64,000 nt of DNA from Phascolarctos cinereus (taxonomy: Eukaryota > Chordata > Mammalia > Diprotodontia > Phascolarctidae). Positions 33,419 through 47,019 of this stretch are shown here, piece by piece. The translations under genes were made by a program, and so were the position numbers. The DNA is taken from the NCBI RefSeq assembly GCF_002099425.1, contig NW_018344058.1:5252001-5316000 (forward strand). The letters run 5' to 3'. A model generated the notes under the pieces. It had not been told where the DNA came from, searched no databases, and saw only the letters and a program-made list of their open reading frames with translations. How positions within the stretch are numbered: position 1 is the first letter of the stretch; each line of letters starts with the position of its first letter.

Positions 33419-33557
33419 TTTTCCCCTCTATTCTTTTGGTCTTTCCCTCTGAGAGCCCTTGCAAATCAAATTGATCCTGGAGCACACTGAGGATGTTATT
33501 GCTTCCAATCCAGATTTCCACTGTATGTCAGAGAACTTGACAAAACTTGCATTCAAT

Positions 33558-33655
33558 TGGTCAATAAACATTTGTTATGTGCCTCCTATGTGCGAAGCAC
33601 TCTAGTAAGCACTGGGGATACAAAAAGAGGTAAAAAATGGTCTCTTCAACCCATT
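33558..33655 (-). repeat. L2 LINE 3' end
   Basis: Carries TCAATAAACATTTGTTATGT and AGTAAGCACTGGGGATACAA. Confidence 0.7.
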
Positions 33656-34189
33656 TGGTATAATCTTCAACAACCACGGATTAATAGCTACACCAAAATG
33701 AATATCAAGAGAAGCCTTCAGTGGAGGATTTTCTTTAAAAATAAAAACTTATGAATTTCTAGAATATCATTTGATGAGGCAGACTGTTGTAGTTAGTGTA
33801 TTTGAAAATTGGTTCCTGGCTTATTCTGGAAGGACAAGCTGTGGAAGCAAACACAGCTGCCTTTGGTTACCCTTTGGAAGGTCCTAGAGAGTCAGCCTGG
33901 ACCCACCGTTCTTTGCCAGTCCTGTGACTGGCACATTCCTACCTCTTTTTCGCTGTGATTCAGAGGCACAGTATGTTGAGGCAAAATGGCTTTTTTATTC
34001 CAGCTTCTATTTTTCCCCTCATTCCCAGCTTCATCATTCTCTGCCCTTCCGTCTACCATGTCCTCTTAAAACCACTGTTTTATTGTTAACTTCTTTTTCA
34101 TCTCTAGAGCTTTTTAAAATTAATTGCTTTAAGAGCAATTAAACTTGCTTAGTAATGATTTACATTTAAATTAATTTCAACCCATAAAG
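33656..34189. other. No recognised feature
   Basis: Nothing placed. Confidence 0.35.
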
Positions 34190-34611
34190 GATAACTTTTA
34201 AAATCCCTTCTAAGTCATCATCAGGGTTTTTCCCCCTCATTCATTCTCATTGACTTTTCCTCATGATTATAGTTAGTATATACTCTTTCTTGTTTTGTTT
34301 TTTGCTTTGCACTCTTTCATAAAGTTCTTTCCAGGTTTCTCTAAGCTGTCTTCCCCATAGTTTTACTTAATTGCAGCATGGTATTCCACTATTTCAGTGT
34401 AATATGATTTATTTAGCTGTTCCATGATTATTAGATGTGTAGGTTGCTTCCATCTTTCCCCCTTCTCTAATACTTATTATTCTTCTATGAAAATCTTTCA
34501 ACAGATAAGCTCTTTTTTGTTGTTTTATTTGATAACACTGTCAAGGACATGCTCCCAAGAACTGAATTATTTCAAACGTCCTAGATCTCTTCTTCTCATA
34601 CTGTCTCATTT
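34190..34611 (-). repeat. L1 LINE 3' fragment
   Basis: Resembles inverted L1 3' sequence: TTGCAGCATGGTATTCCACT, TATTTAGCTGTTCCATGATT, GTAGGTTGCTTCCATCTTTC. Confidence 0.55.
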
Positions 34612-34614
34612 TCT

Positions 34615-34866
34615 TCTGTTGCTATTGCTTAGTCATTTTCAATTCTTCATGATCCCATTTGGGGTTTTCTTGGCAAAGACACTGAAGTGGTTTGCCATTT
34701 TCTTCCTCAGCTCATTTTACAGAAGAGGAAACTGAGGCAGGCAGGGTCAAGTGACTTGCTTAGGATCATACAGCTATTAAGTATGTGAGGCCAGATTTGA
34801 AGTCAGGAAGATGAGTCTTCCAGACTTCATGCCAGGCACTCTATCCATGGTGCCTCCTAGCTGCCC
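34615..34866 (-). repeat. MAR1-type CORE-SINE
   Basis: GGGGTTTTCTTGGCAAAGAC, AGTGGTTTGCCATTTTCTTC, GAGGAAACTGAGGCAGGCAG, GGTGCCTCCTAGCTGCCCC. Confidence 0.92.
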
Positions 34867-35040
34867 CCTTCATCTTCTAGTACTTACAGGAGCTTTGCTT
34901 TCTTCAGAAGTCTGCATTCTGGCCTCGCCTTCCAGTTCAGGCTGCTTCCCTCCTATCCCATATATGCAGGACATGGAAGTGGAGTCATTTTATTCCTTTG
35001 TTTGTTTGTTTCTACTTTAAAACCCTAGACTAGATGGATA

Positions 35041-35215
35041 GGAGAAACTCATAGGCATAGAGCTGGGAGGGGCCTCAGAAGCTAATTTTAAAGATGAGGA
35101 AATTGAGGTCTCAGGAAGCCAAATGATTTATCCAAGGGCATAAAAATTGCAAGCATCAGAGGCCAAATTTGAACCCAAGTCCTGTGCCTAGTATTGATCT
35201 TTTTTCCAGTGTGCT
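35041..35215 (-). repeat. CR1/L3 3'-end-like or chimeric SINE
   Basis: AGAGCTGGGAGGGGCCTCAG, AAAGATGAGGAAATTGAGGT and AAATTTGAACCCAAGTCCTG: an L3-like head joined to a MIR-like core. Confidence 0.5.
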
Positions 35216-36454
35216 AAAATAAATCTTTGATGCTGTCATTCTTTTGAAGGAATCACTCATTCTTGTGCTGTAGTAAAAATGAACTTGAAGTCCTTTGCTG
35301 GTTCATTAGCTGACCAGGATGAATTGTTTCCTTTGTTTCTGTCTTGGGTGGACCCAGAGGACAGCTGTATGGTCGAGCAGTAGGGGAAAGGTGTATGTCT
35401 CTTGACTACATGACTTTTGAACTGCAACCAAAACTTACTCAGACTATGGAGTGCGCTCAGATCCACATTTAAATTGATAGCTACTGAAAATAGCCCATCC
35501 TGCACTTGTCTCTTTAACACCTCCACCTGTCCCTTTTGACGTCAGTACCTGGAAGGCTACCATCCTCCTGCATGACAATTTGGACTCCCCCTCTGTGGAG
35601 ATTTGGCATATGCTCTTGGGCAGAAAGGTGATGGGGATGGTCAGGGACAGGAGGCAGAGACCAGGGTCTGCTGAGCAGTGGGTTTGTTCCATTTGGTCTT
35701 GCTACACTTAGCTGATGACTCCAGTGGCTGTGTATGTATAGCATGTGGCTGTGGACGAAGGATGGTTTCTTGCTGCACAGCCAAATGCTGGTCACATAAT
35801 CTGAAGGGGGCAGGGAGAGCGAAAGAGCTTTCTTGAAAAACTTTTGGGATAATAGCCATTAGTTCTTCCTTCAGGACCAAGGAAGGGGGAGGTAAGCCTA
35901 CTAAAAATCTGTTATTTTTAAGCCTGCTCTTAGACCACAGGGTCATCTAATCTACTTTTATCAGTTTTCCAAGTGAGGTTCTCTCTGGCTATTTTTTTTC
36001 CCCTCTCAGTATTTAAACCAGTCCCAACTTCCTCAGTCTCTCTCATTATTGGTTTTAACTGTGTAGCAGCAGGCTGATTGGCATAGCAATGTGGATGGAG
36101 GCAGATCTGGAAGAAAATACTTGTGAAATGACCCATATATTAAGGATACTATTTAAAAGTGACCCATTATAGTCGTGAGTGTTACTTTAGTTCCACCATG
36201 CATTGCAGCTACAAAAGCCAAAGGCAATCTATTGCATCAAGTTGTGCTAGATATTCCTATGGCCTCTGCGATTCTCAGTGGCCACATATACTTAGATTTG
36301 GCCATCTTTCTTCTTCCAAAGTCCAAGATTGCTATGGAAAATGGCACTTGTTTATATAACTCACTAAGCCCAGTATAGTGTAAACTTACCTGGAAATATT
36401 TGTTTGTGTGCGTGTGTGTATAGAGGCCCACAGTTTATGCCAACAAGCATTACT
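35216..36454. other. 1.2 kb repeat-free, GC-richer intron segment
   Basis: No repeat boxes. A perfect cAMP-response-type palindrome TGACGTCA lies at 35537-35544. Many short open frames overlap on the minus strand, but none shows a known domain or codon pattern. It could be regulatory; this is inference. Confidence 0.4.
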
Positions 36455-37085
36455 ATTTTTAAATAAAATTTTATTTTAAAAAAACCCACAAATTTGTCTC
36501 CCTTCCAGCCCACCATTGAAGAAAAAAAAGGAAATAAAAAACAAAACCCTTGTAACAAATATGCATAGTCAAGCAAAAAAAGAAAAATCCCATATTGGCC
36601 ATATGAAAAATGTCAATTTTTGCATATTTAGTCTATTATTTCTCTAATAGGAGGTGGAAACATAACCATGTTTCATCGATCAGAGTTCTTAAGACCTTCA
36701 AAACATTTTTACAATGTTGTTATAATATGAATTGTTCTCCTGGCTCCGCTCACTTCACTGACTTATTTCATTCAAGCCTTCTCAGGTTTCTCCCAAATTG
36801 CCCTTTTCTTCATTTCTTATAGCATAATAGTATTCCATTGATGGACACTGCTTTTGTTTCCAGTCCTTTGCTGTTACAAAAAAGCTACTATAAATATAAT
36901 TTGAATTTATGGGACCTTTTTCTCTTTCTTTGATCTTTTTTTGGGGGAGGTATAGGCCTAGTTGCGGTATCACTGGGTCAAAGGGCATACAGGGCTTAAT
37001 AATTTTGAAGGCATGGTTCCAAATTGCTATTCAGAATGGCCATGCAAATTTGTAACTCCATCAAGCATGAGAATAACAGGGGTGG
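36455..37085 (-). repeat. L1 LINE 3' end with ORF2 C-terminus
   Basis: An inverted L1 tail begins at AT-rich 36455. Minus-strand translation of 36782-36988 begins MPFDPVIPQLGLYLPQ and continues with TAKDWKQKQCPSMEYYYAIR, matching the L1 ORF2 C-terminal MPYDPAIPLLGIYP...TWKQPKCPS...MEYYSAIKKNE pattern. It is a 5'-truncated, decayed copy. Confidence 0.85.
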
Positions 37086-37129
37086 GGTAGAAAAATTGGG
37101 AGAAGGAGGCTACAGAACATGAAGATAAA

Positions 37130-37520
37130 AACAAAAAAAGGCCCTTATTTCTGGGAGCTTATGTTCTATTAAGGGAAACACCATGTACTCATGTAAGTAA
37201 CAACAAAGCACATACAGTACACACCAGGTAATTTTTTGGAGAAGTAGGGGAGAAAGTTTAGGAGAAGGAAAGCAATTGGGAGAATCGGGAAAAAACTCAT
37301 ATTGGTAACACATGAACTGAACTTTGAAAGAAGCTAGGTTCATGCAATGCATTGCAGACTTGGGAGAATTGTCTGTGCAAAAAGTGTGGAGAGGGGAGGG
37401 ATAGCAAGTAGGCCAGTATGGCAGAGATTGTTTTTGTGGGAGAAGGGTGATCATATAATAGTCATTATGGCCTCTGTAGAATTCGTATCTGTTTATAATG
37501 AGGAATAAAAGAATCTAGAA
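37130..37520 (-). repeat. L2 LINE 3' segment
   Basis: GGGAGCTTATGTTCTATTAA, TGAACTTTGAAAGAAGCTAG, GTGTGGAGAGGGGAGGGATA. Confidence 0.6.
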
Positions 37521-37535
37521 CTTTTGTTGGAGCCT

Positions 37536-37776
37536 GGGGCAGCTAGGTCTCATCTGGCCTAGAGTCAGGAAGACTCCTTTTCCTGAGTTCAAATCTGGCC
37601 TCAGGCACTTATTAGCCATATGACCTTGGACAAGTCACTTCACCCTGTTTGCCTCAGTTTTCTCATCTGTAAAATGAGCTGGAGAAGGAAATGGCAAACC
37701 ACTCTGGTATCTCTGTCAAGAAAACCCCAAATGGGGTCATGAAGAAACAGATGTGACTGAAACAAGACAATAACAA
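37536..37776 (+). repeat. MAR1-type CORE-SINE
   Basis: GGGGCAGCTAGGTCTCATCT, CAAGTCACTTCACCCTGTTT, TGGAGAAGGAAATGGCAAAC, ACCCCAAATGGGGTCATGAA. Confidence 0.92.
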
Positions 37777-38237
37777 GGGAGCCTGAGTAGTATGTTTTCC
37801 CTTCTTTCGGCCAAATAGAGAATCAGTAGTCTTTTCTTCCTCATGTGTTTTCCATCACCTACAAAAGTAGATTAGATGGCTGCATATGCCATACTGTGTC
37901 TGCCCAGGATCTGCTCTTTTGGATGAGTCCTGGGTTGGCCTCTCTGGTATATAAATCTATACAAAGGAGGGGGAGAGGGGAAAGGGTGGGACGGGGCCTA
38001 TAACTAGAAAGCTGAACTGCACGGCCCCCCACCCTGACTGGAAGACCTTTCCAAAACAATGGTGAAGGTTTATCAAGGCTTGGCCTCAGGGCAGGTGAAG
38101 CTGCTGGTTGCCAAATGTAGAAAACTTTGTTTTCCATGAGAGTTGACAGATGATTTGATGTCCTTTTAACATTTCACTATACTAGCATTATACAACTAAT
38201 TAGTGTCTGGAAAGGAGGCTGAGGGGTATAGGTATAG

Positions 38238-38270
<33 letters not shown>

Positions 38271-38876
38271 TTTGAAAATGTAATTTGTTTTGCTTTTGTC
38301 TGGGAGGGACCAGAGGTAGACAATACCCCCACATCCAGTCTTTGTCCTGAGATATTGAAAAGAAAGAATCCGGAACACTTTTTATCACTGACCCCTTCTT
38401 TACCTTTGAGTTTATCGTTTTACCCTAAGTTATCTGCTCTTGACTCTTTCTGAACTCTTGGGTTGTCATGGAAGAGTTGGTGGAGTCTCAGGTAAATTCT
38501 GTCCATCACACTTGGATCTCTGCAATGTCTCCTCAGCAGTGATAGATGACCAGAGTGGACCAGTGTCCTTGAGGATGTATTACAGTCTGTGTTTTTTGCC
38601 AACAATGTCTTGTAGTGATTAAGGCAGTGCCAATAGACAAGGGCCTGGGATCTGATGCTTTGAAACAACCAGAGAATATGTAGCAAAGTCTTTTGCTAAG
38701 TGTATTGGAAGTGGTTGTTAAGGCCCCTGAAGGTGTTCCCCGACCCCCCAAAAAACCACTCCTCCTCCAATTTGGCAGGTTGTCTTTGAGGAAGAGGCAG
38801 GGAATGAGAGTGGGAGAAAACTTCCTTATGAAATGTCAGCCTTCCTTCTCGCTGGTAATGGCTTCTGGCTTTAGCT
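37777..38876. other. No gene; contains one TG microsatellite
   Basis: (TG)n at 38241-38268. A GC-richer patch lies at 37960-38110. No repeat family or coding exon recognised. Confidence 0.4.
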
Positions 38877-38995
38877 CAATTCAACAGATATTGCTTAGTG
38901 CCCACTACGTGCAGAGAATTGTGCTTGTGCTAGAGGAAATAGAAAGGTTAAATAAATCACTGACTGCCTTCATGGACCTTAAAATCTAGTAGACT
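38877..38995 (-). repeat. L2 LINE 3' end
   Basis: Carries CAACAGATATTGCTTAGTGC and CTTCATGGACCTTAAAATCT. Confidence 0.55.
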
Positions 38996-39254
38996 TCCTG
39001 TGAGAATGGATGCTTCATCTTGGAGCTAGAACAACTAGTGGAAATAAGAGCAAATTTCCAGGTAGCCTGGGAACTTGGAGCAAGCGTCAGCAAAATCATC
39101 ACCTCTTTCTGAATTTTTACAGTCTGCCCACACAACATACAAGATCTCTCCAGTTCCAAACTGGGTGATTTCTCTGATGGATAATCTTCCCTCCCTGTAC
39201 GCCTCCCCTCTCCATCTTCTAACAAAATAACGAATGAATTTTCCAATCCTGATT

Positions 39255-39445
39255 AAGTAGTGTAGTGGATAGAAAGCCATCATTGGAATCAGAAGACCAT
39301 GGGCTCGTATTGGCTGTGTGAACCCTGGACAATTGACTTAACCTCTTGATGCCTTATGCAATTCTGGAAGACTATAAGTTGCAGAGAGGATGAGGGCCCA
39401 TGTTGTTAGAGGGAATTTTCTCTCCCAGCTGTTCCCTAAATCGTT
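39255..39445 (+). repeat. THER/MIR-family SINE
   Basis: GTAGTGGATAGAAAGCCATC, AATTGACTTAACCTCTTGAT, ACTATAAGTTGCAGAGAGGA; a layout shared with copies at 45573 and 63448. Confidence 0.65.
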
Positions 39446-39904
39446 TAAATTATAGTTCCAGTCTCCCTCCCTATCCCTATTTGAAGGAAAACAAGCCCTA
39501 ACTTTCTCGTCAATGGTCAATCAATCTTTCTGCTCCCCAACTAGTGTTTGTTCTGTTTGGGGAAAAGACTTTTCACAGTTCTTTGAAGGTCAGTTGTTAA
39601 CAACTGATTCTCATAGTCCTCTATGATCTCTCCTTTTTTGGAAGCAAGGATTCAATTCTCGAAACGTGAGAAGAAAGTGAAGGAAGAAGACATTTTCCAT
39701 CATTAACTGGTTCTCAGGTATGCATGTTGTTTATAGTGAAGTCAAGGACTTTTGTTACAGTAAGGATCAAATGAAAGATGGAAAAAGCAACATTATTTGA
39801 TCTTAATGCTAGTCTCCTCATTGATTCTTTAATTAATGGAGCAGTTAAAACCATTCTTTCAATATGAAGTTTGGAAAATTGGAAATTGGAAAAACCTCCA
39901 GTTA
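39446..39904. other. No recognised feature
   Basis: Nothing placed. Confidence 0.35.
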
Positions 39905-40330
39905 AGGAGGCCTTTCCCTTTAGATGGCTCTTCCCAGAACCTCCATTTTTTCTTTTGTTTACTATAAATTTATTTTCAGTTTTCAATATTTACTTCTGCA
40001 AGATTTTGAGTTCCAAATTTTCACCCCATCTCACCCCTCCCCCACCCCAAGATGGCATGCATTCTGAATATCTCTTCCCCTAGTCTGTCCTCTCTTCTAT
40101 CTCTTCCCCCCTTCTCTTATCCCCTTCCCCTTCTATTTTCCTGTAGGGCAGGATAGACTTCTGTACCCCATTTCCTGTATTTCTTATTTCCCAGTAGCAT
40201 GTGAAAACATTCTTTTTAACATACGTTTTTAAAACTTTAGGTTTCAATTCTTCTCCCTTCCTCCCTCCCCAACCACCCTCATTGAAAAGGCAAACAACTC
40301 AATATAGTTTATACACGTGCAGCAGAACCT
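39905..40330 (-). repeat. L1 LINE 3' untranslated-type fragment
   Basis: TTTATTTTCAGTTTTCAATA, GATTTTGAGTTCCAAATTTT, CCAAGATGGCATGCATTCTG and CAAACAACTCAATATAGTTT form a sequence recurrent in marsupial DNA, most likely inverted L1 3' sequence. Confidence 0.55.
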
Positions 40331-40424
40331 CCATGTAAGGGGGATGCCAGGGCCAGCCCTGGCCTGTTGTGCAGAACTTCCTCCACTTCTCCCATGGGAT
40401 ACCTTTGTCTTCCACCCACTCCCA

Positions 40425-40560
40425 TCTCTTTAGCTTTCTTTTTAGTGTTATCTCATTACAATATAAACTCCTTGAGGGTAGAGGACTGTCTTTCTTCTTT
40501 CTTGCATTTTTATTCCCTGTGCTTCTACTGTGCCTGGCACTTAGTAAACTCTTTGACTGA
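40425..40560 (+). repeat. L2 LINE 3' end
   Basis: ACAATATAAACTCCTTGAGG, TATTCCCTGTGCTTCTACTG, TGCCTGGCACTTAGTAAACT. Confidence 0.75.
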
Positions 40561-42094
40561 AGAGATATTAGGATCCAAGGGTTAGAGATTGTGAGCTGCA
40601 TTACAGAAAGTTTGACTTGATGGAATGGAGGGCCTAGTCTAACCAAAAGTGAAAACCCCAGCATTCTTCCCCTCCTCCACCGCCACATCTCTTTTCTGGA
40701 AGTTCCACCAGAGGGTAACTGGAGATTTTTTTTTTTAGTTACCTAAGGCAAAGCTAGCAGGGAAATTTAATGTAATTCCTTCCCAGCCCACAGATAAATG
40801 TGCCAATCTTTTCAATGGTAGGAAAAATGGCAGCAAGGCCTAGGATTTTGGATCTTAATTAAGCATTCCTTTAAGGATTTGGACTTAAAGTAATTGTTGG
40901 GATTTCAGGATCTTTGTATTTTGAAGCAACGAAAGCAAGAAAACCCCAAACTTAGTCTGCTGTGAAGTGACAGGGCTAAGAGACAGCCGTTGTGTTAACA
41001 TTAATTTTTAGTTAACAGAAATACATCACATATTATAGGTCCTATTATTCCCTCCACCCAAACACAGAGAAAATAACAGATAAACACATATTCTCCCTCC
41101 CTTTTTTGTCCATTGGACAATGTGGATAAACAGATGCAAACTCTCTATATACCTCCCCCTCCCATCCCATCCCCCCTCTAAACAGGAAGAAATGGCTCTG
41201 CACAGACTTGCTCAAGCTTGGTGACTAAGCATTGCCTTAAGATCTGTGCTGACATTTAAAGTCTTTATAGCTTTGCTCTGTTCAGAACAAGGCAGCATCT
41301 CTCTTGCCTTCTCTTAAAACCCTTTTTGAGGCAAAGAAAGCTTCTACAGACTTAAGAAATTTCTAGGTCCCTAGACTTTTCTAGCTGTTGTGTGATTTAA
41401 TGTGAATACATTGCCTTTTTCAGTGTGCAAATGTCCTGGAAAGCTCATCAATAGAAGCCCATTTACCCCAAGTGATAAGAGTGGTAGTTGTATCAAGTGA
41501 CAACTCCTTGATCAGTAGAAATATATGTGATTTATCCAGAGACCTGGTTGTCTCAGAGAGGGTGTTTTCTCCATGATGTATAAAAAGCTTGAATTCTTAT
41601 CCCATCCATCCACTGGTATCTTCTGTCTCTTCTTACTTGGAGGGCCTATATCTTTCATATTAAATTGAAGGGACATTTTTGTGCCTTTTGTTCACATGTA
41701 GGCTTGCTGATTCTGATGCATGGTCCCCTTGCACCATTGGCAAGCCCAAGTCAATATATTGGAATACTTCTAAATTTCAGTCTTAGATTAGCAGACCATT
41801 AAGACAGGTCCTTATAATCTTAAATCCTAATATGTCACAAACTACCATTTCAAATGAGCAAATGAAGCATGCCATTGGAAGACAGCAGTGATTTGAGATG
41901 CCTGTAGCTTACTCAAGTTTTAAGGTTTAAAATTTTTTTTATGATATTCTAATTACTCTGGCTCCTGTAAGATGAGCTTACATCATAAATTATGAGTCTG
42001 TGGGCACGTTTATTCTGTTAGATTTAATATAGTGCCTGTCCTGTTTCTTTGTACCTCTCTTCTCATCTGGTTCTGTCACCCTAGTGGAGTCACA
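40561..42094. other. 1.5 kb without recognised repeats or genes
   Basis: 41200-41620 has mixed composition with no repeat box; a possible conserved element. Nothing coding. Confidence 0.35.
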
Positions 42095-42429
42095 AAATTT
42101 GACACTGGAAAGGGATCCTAGGACATCTAATCTGGCCAAAGTAGAAATGTTATGAAAGTATACTGAACAAGTCTCTTCTTCGTGAAGACCTTCAAGGAGT
42201 AATCTGCTGCCTCCTAAGGTCCCCTATTCCACTTTTAGATATCTCTGATTAAGGTTGGGAAACTTTCCTTGAAATCAGATCTAAATTTGCCTCCATTTCA
42301 AGAGGTACCCCAGTCATACTTCACTTCTGGTTACATTGACTCTCTAGACTTATTCTGTACCACCTTGCCAGCTGCCTGCCAACCCTGAAGAAATTTCCAC
42401 CCTGAGGACCTACCCTCATCACTGGTGAC
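42095..42429 (-). repeat. CR1/L3 LINE 3' end, split copy (left)
   Basis: ACTGGAAAGGGATCCTAGGA, CCTATTCCACTTTTAGATAT, CTAAATTTGCCTCCATTTCA follow inverted CR1/L3 3' order. Confidence 0.65.
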
Positions 42430-42715
42430 ACTACCTTCATTCAAAAGGGGCCCCAACTATGCTCATTTCATTCACAGTCAATCTGACTCACTATTTGAAC
42501 TGCTTCTCTTTCTTCTTGCCAGCTATGCATCCACTGTGTGGATACCTCCCCTCCCCACCCACCCCCTTTTTCCAATTCCCATTTATTTCTTGCTTACTTC
42601 CATTAGAATATAACTTCCTCCAGGTTAGGGATTGTCTTGTTTGCTTGTATTTCTATCCCTATCACTTATTATACTAACTGGCACTTAATAAAACCTCTGT
42701 CTGTCCATCCATTCA
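42430..42715 (+). repeat. L2 LINE 3' end inside the CR1/L3 copy
   Basis: AGAATATAACTTCCTCCAGG, TAGGGATTGTCTTGTTTGC, CTGGCACTTAATAAAACCTC. Confidence 0.65.
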
Positions 42716-42744
42716 TCCTTTGTGACATCAACCCATTCCTTCTC

Positions 42745-43010
42745 TGTCTTCAAAAAGACTTCTTCTATTTAACAATCCTTCAAGTAGAACTCAGCTAACA
42801 TTTATGTCCTCCCCTGGCCATTTGTGATGCCTTTTTTCTTCTCTTTAGGTTAATTATCCCAAGTTCCTTCCCAGAGCCTCATGATATGAATTTCAGGCCC
42901 ATCAACATCTTGGCTTTCCCCCATTTGGTATCTTATCAATGTCCTCTTGAGTTTATTAGTTAGTGTCATTTCTCAACTGTCTCATTCAAAATTGTACCCA
43001 AAGGGTGGTT
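42745..43010 (-). repeat. CR1/L3 LINE, split copy (right)
   Basis: TATCCCAAGTTCCTTCCCAG, TTTCAGGCCCATCAACATCT, ATCTTATCAATGTCCTCTTG continue the inverted CR1/L3 coding order. Confidence 0.6.
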
Positions 43011-45527
<2,517 letters not shown>

Positions 45528-45940
45528 ATTCAGCAACCATTTATTAAGTGCCTACTTAGAATTTGTAAAGCAAGGAGCCACATGGTGGAGTGGATATACA
45601 TCCTAGCCTTAAAGCCATAAGGACCTAGGTTCAAATCTCACTTGATACCTGCTGGTTGTATGACCAGGGCATGTCACTTAACTTGGAAGTACTCTGGCAG
45701 TCCTCTAAGAGTATGAAGTTGCAGGGAAGGTGCCAATCTGCATTGGTAGAGCAAATTCCCTCTTATGGGAGTTCCCTACATCAATGAAATCACAAGTCCA
45801 AATCCCTATCTCTATGTATATGTAAAGCATTTGGTAGGCACTGGGGAAAGAGGTAAATATACATGATATAATCCCTATCCTTTTTGTGGTTTATAATCTA
45901 GTAAGGGGGATATGACATGAGTAAATAACTATCATGCAGA
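45528..45940 (-). repeat. L2 LINE 3' end split by a SINE
   Basis: AACCATTTATTAAGTGCCTA at the left, then after the SINE GGTAGGCACTGGGGAAAGAG and GTGGTTTATAATCTAGTAAG. Confidence 0.7.
45573..45820 (+). repeat. THER/MIR-family SINE inserted in L2
   Basis: GGAGTGGATATACATCCTAG, AAGTTGCAGGGAAGGTGCCA, CTGCATTGGTAGAGCAAATT. It is flanked by TGTAAAGCA at 45564-45572 and 45821-45829, a 9-bp target duplication. Confidence 0.75.
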
Positions 45941-45949
45941 AAAGGGCAT

Positions 45950-46029
45950 TGTTGTTCAGTCCTGTCCAACTCTTTGTGACCCTCTGGACCGCACTGACTC
46001 CAGGCCCAGCACTGCACCACTTAGCTGCC
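45950..46029 (-). repeat. MAR1 SINE with large internal deletion
   Basis: The tail part TGTTCAGTCCTGTCCAACTC joins directly to the head part GACTCCAGGCCCAGCACTGC with CCACTTAGCTGCC; the core is missing. Confidence 0.7.
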
Positions 46030-46259
46030 TCATTTCTAATGTCAAGGTTAGATTAGGTTAGATGATCTCTATCCATCCCCCCACTCCCGCCCCCTCCCTG
46101 ACATACACACAATACTAAGCCATCAGTTTCTCTGGACACTTACTTGCTATTGTATGGAATAGTTGGCATTCCTCTTCTCCCTCTAGCTACTTATTGGAAA
46201 CTTATTGATCCACTCTGGACTTGCCATAAAGATTATGTACCTGAATTGTTAGTGTTCAT

Positions 46260-46640
46260 ATGATCTAAAGCTAGAAAGTATTCTAGAGACCATCTGGACC
46301 AAATCCCCCCCCCACCTCCACTTTGCATCAGGCCCATAGAGATTTAACTGGTTCACCTTTTCCACCATTTGAAAATATGTGGGAAAAGATGACTGACTAT
46401 AAACTATTCATCCCATGGTGCTAGGTCCAGCACCACCCCCTATGTGGCATATTTCAGGATCATAGATTAGAGTTAGAAGGGATATAGGACTTTGGAAGTC
46501 AGCTGGTACAAACACCACTTATTTTATAACTGAGAAAACCTGAAAAGTCCAGGGAAAGGGCATTGGTCTCACAGACCTAGGATTCAAACACAGATCAGGT
46601 TATGTTATTCCAAATCCAGCTCTTTTAAGAGTTCTATGTT
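46260..46640 (-). repeat. CR1/L3 3'-end-like fragments
   Basis: AGCTAGAAAGTATTCTAGAG, and again at 46459 CATAGATTAGAGTTAGAAGG; the core boxes after them are MIR-like but weak. Confidence 0.4.
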
Positions 46641-46794
46641 GCAGTCACCAAAGATGACATCTACAATGAATTAAAAAGCAAAGCAATTTTTTTCTTACCT
46701 TATTTGTTAATAGCTAATATTAATGTAGCACCATACCTCAAGGAGGTCAATGACAGGAAGGTCTCATATGTAACAAGATTCATTGTAGTTCTCT

Positions 46795-46995
46795 TTGCAG
46801 GGAAATAACAATCGGAAGCAAATTAGATGCTCACCACCTAATTTGGGGAATAGCTAAACAAATTGGTATATTAACATAATAGGATCCTGTTGCCCTATGA
46901 AAAACAACAAAAATAAGAAATTTGAGAAACAGGCCTGTATGAACTGAGAGTAAATAGAAGGCATAAGATATAATAATTACAGTAATACATATGCA
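46795..46995 (+). repeat. L1 LINE ORF2 3' fragment
   Basis: GAAGCAAATTAGATGCTCAC, TTTGGGGAATAGCTAAACAA, CCTGTATGAACTGAGAGTAA match the sense L1 ORF2 end, opposite in direction to the 36.5-37.1 kb copy. Confidence 0.7.
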
Positions 46996-47019
46996 TCACC
47001 ACTAAAAGACAACTAATTT

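Noticed and set aside
35257-36136. Cluster of six overlapping minus-strand frames
   Set aside because: No splice-consistent exon, conserved domain or shared frame. Better explained by higher GC content.
36782-36988. Minus-strand frame with a real-looking protein pattern
   Set aside because: It is the decayed L1 ORF2 C-terminus, not a host gene.
40299-40688. 129-codon minus-strand frame
   Set aside because: It overlaps L1-like and L2 sequence and shows no domain.
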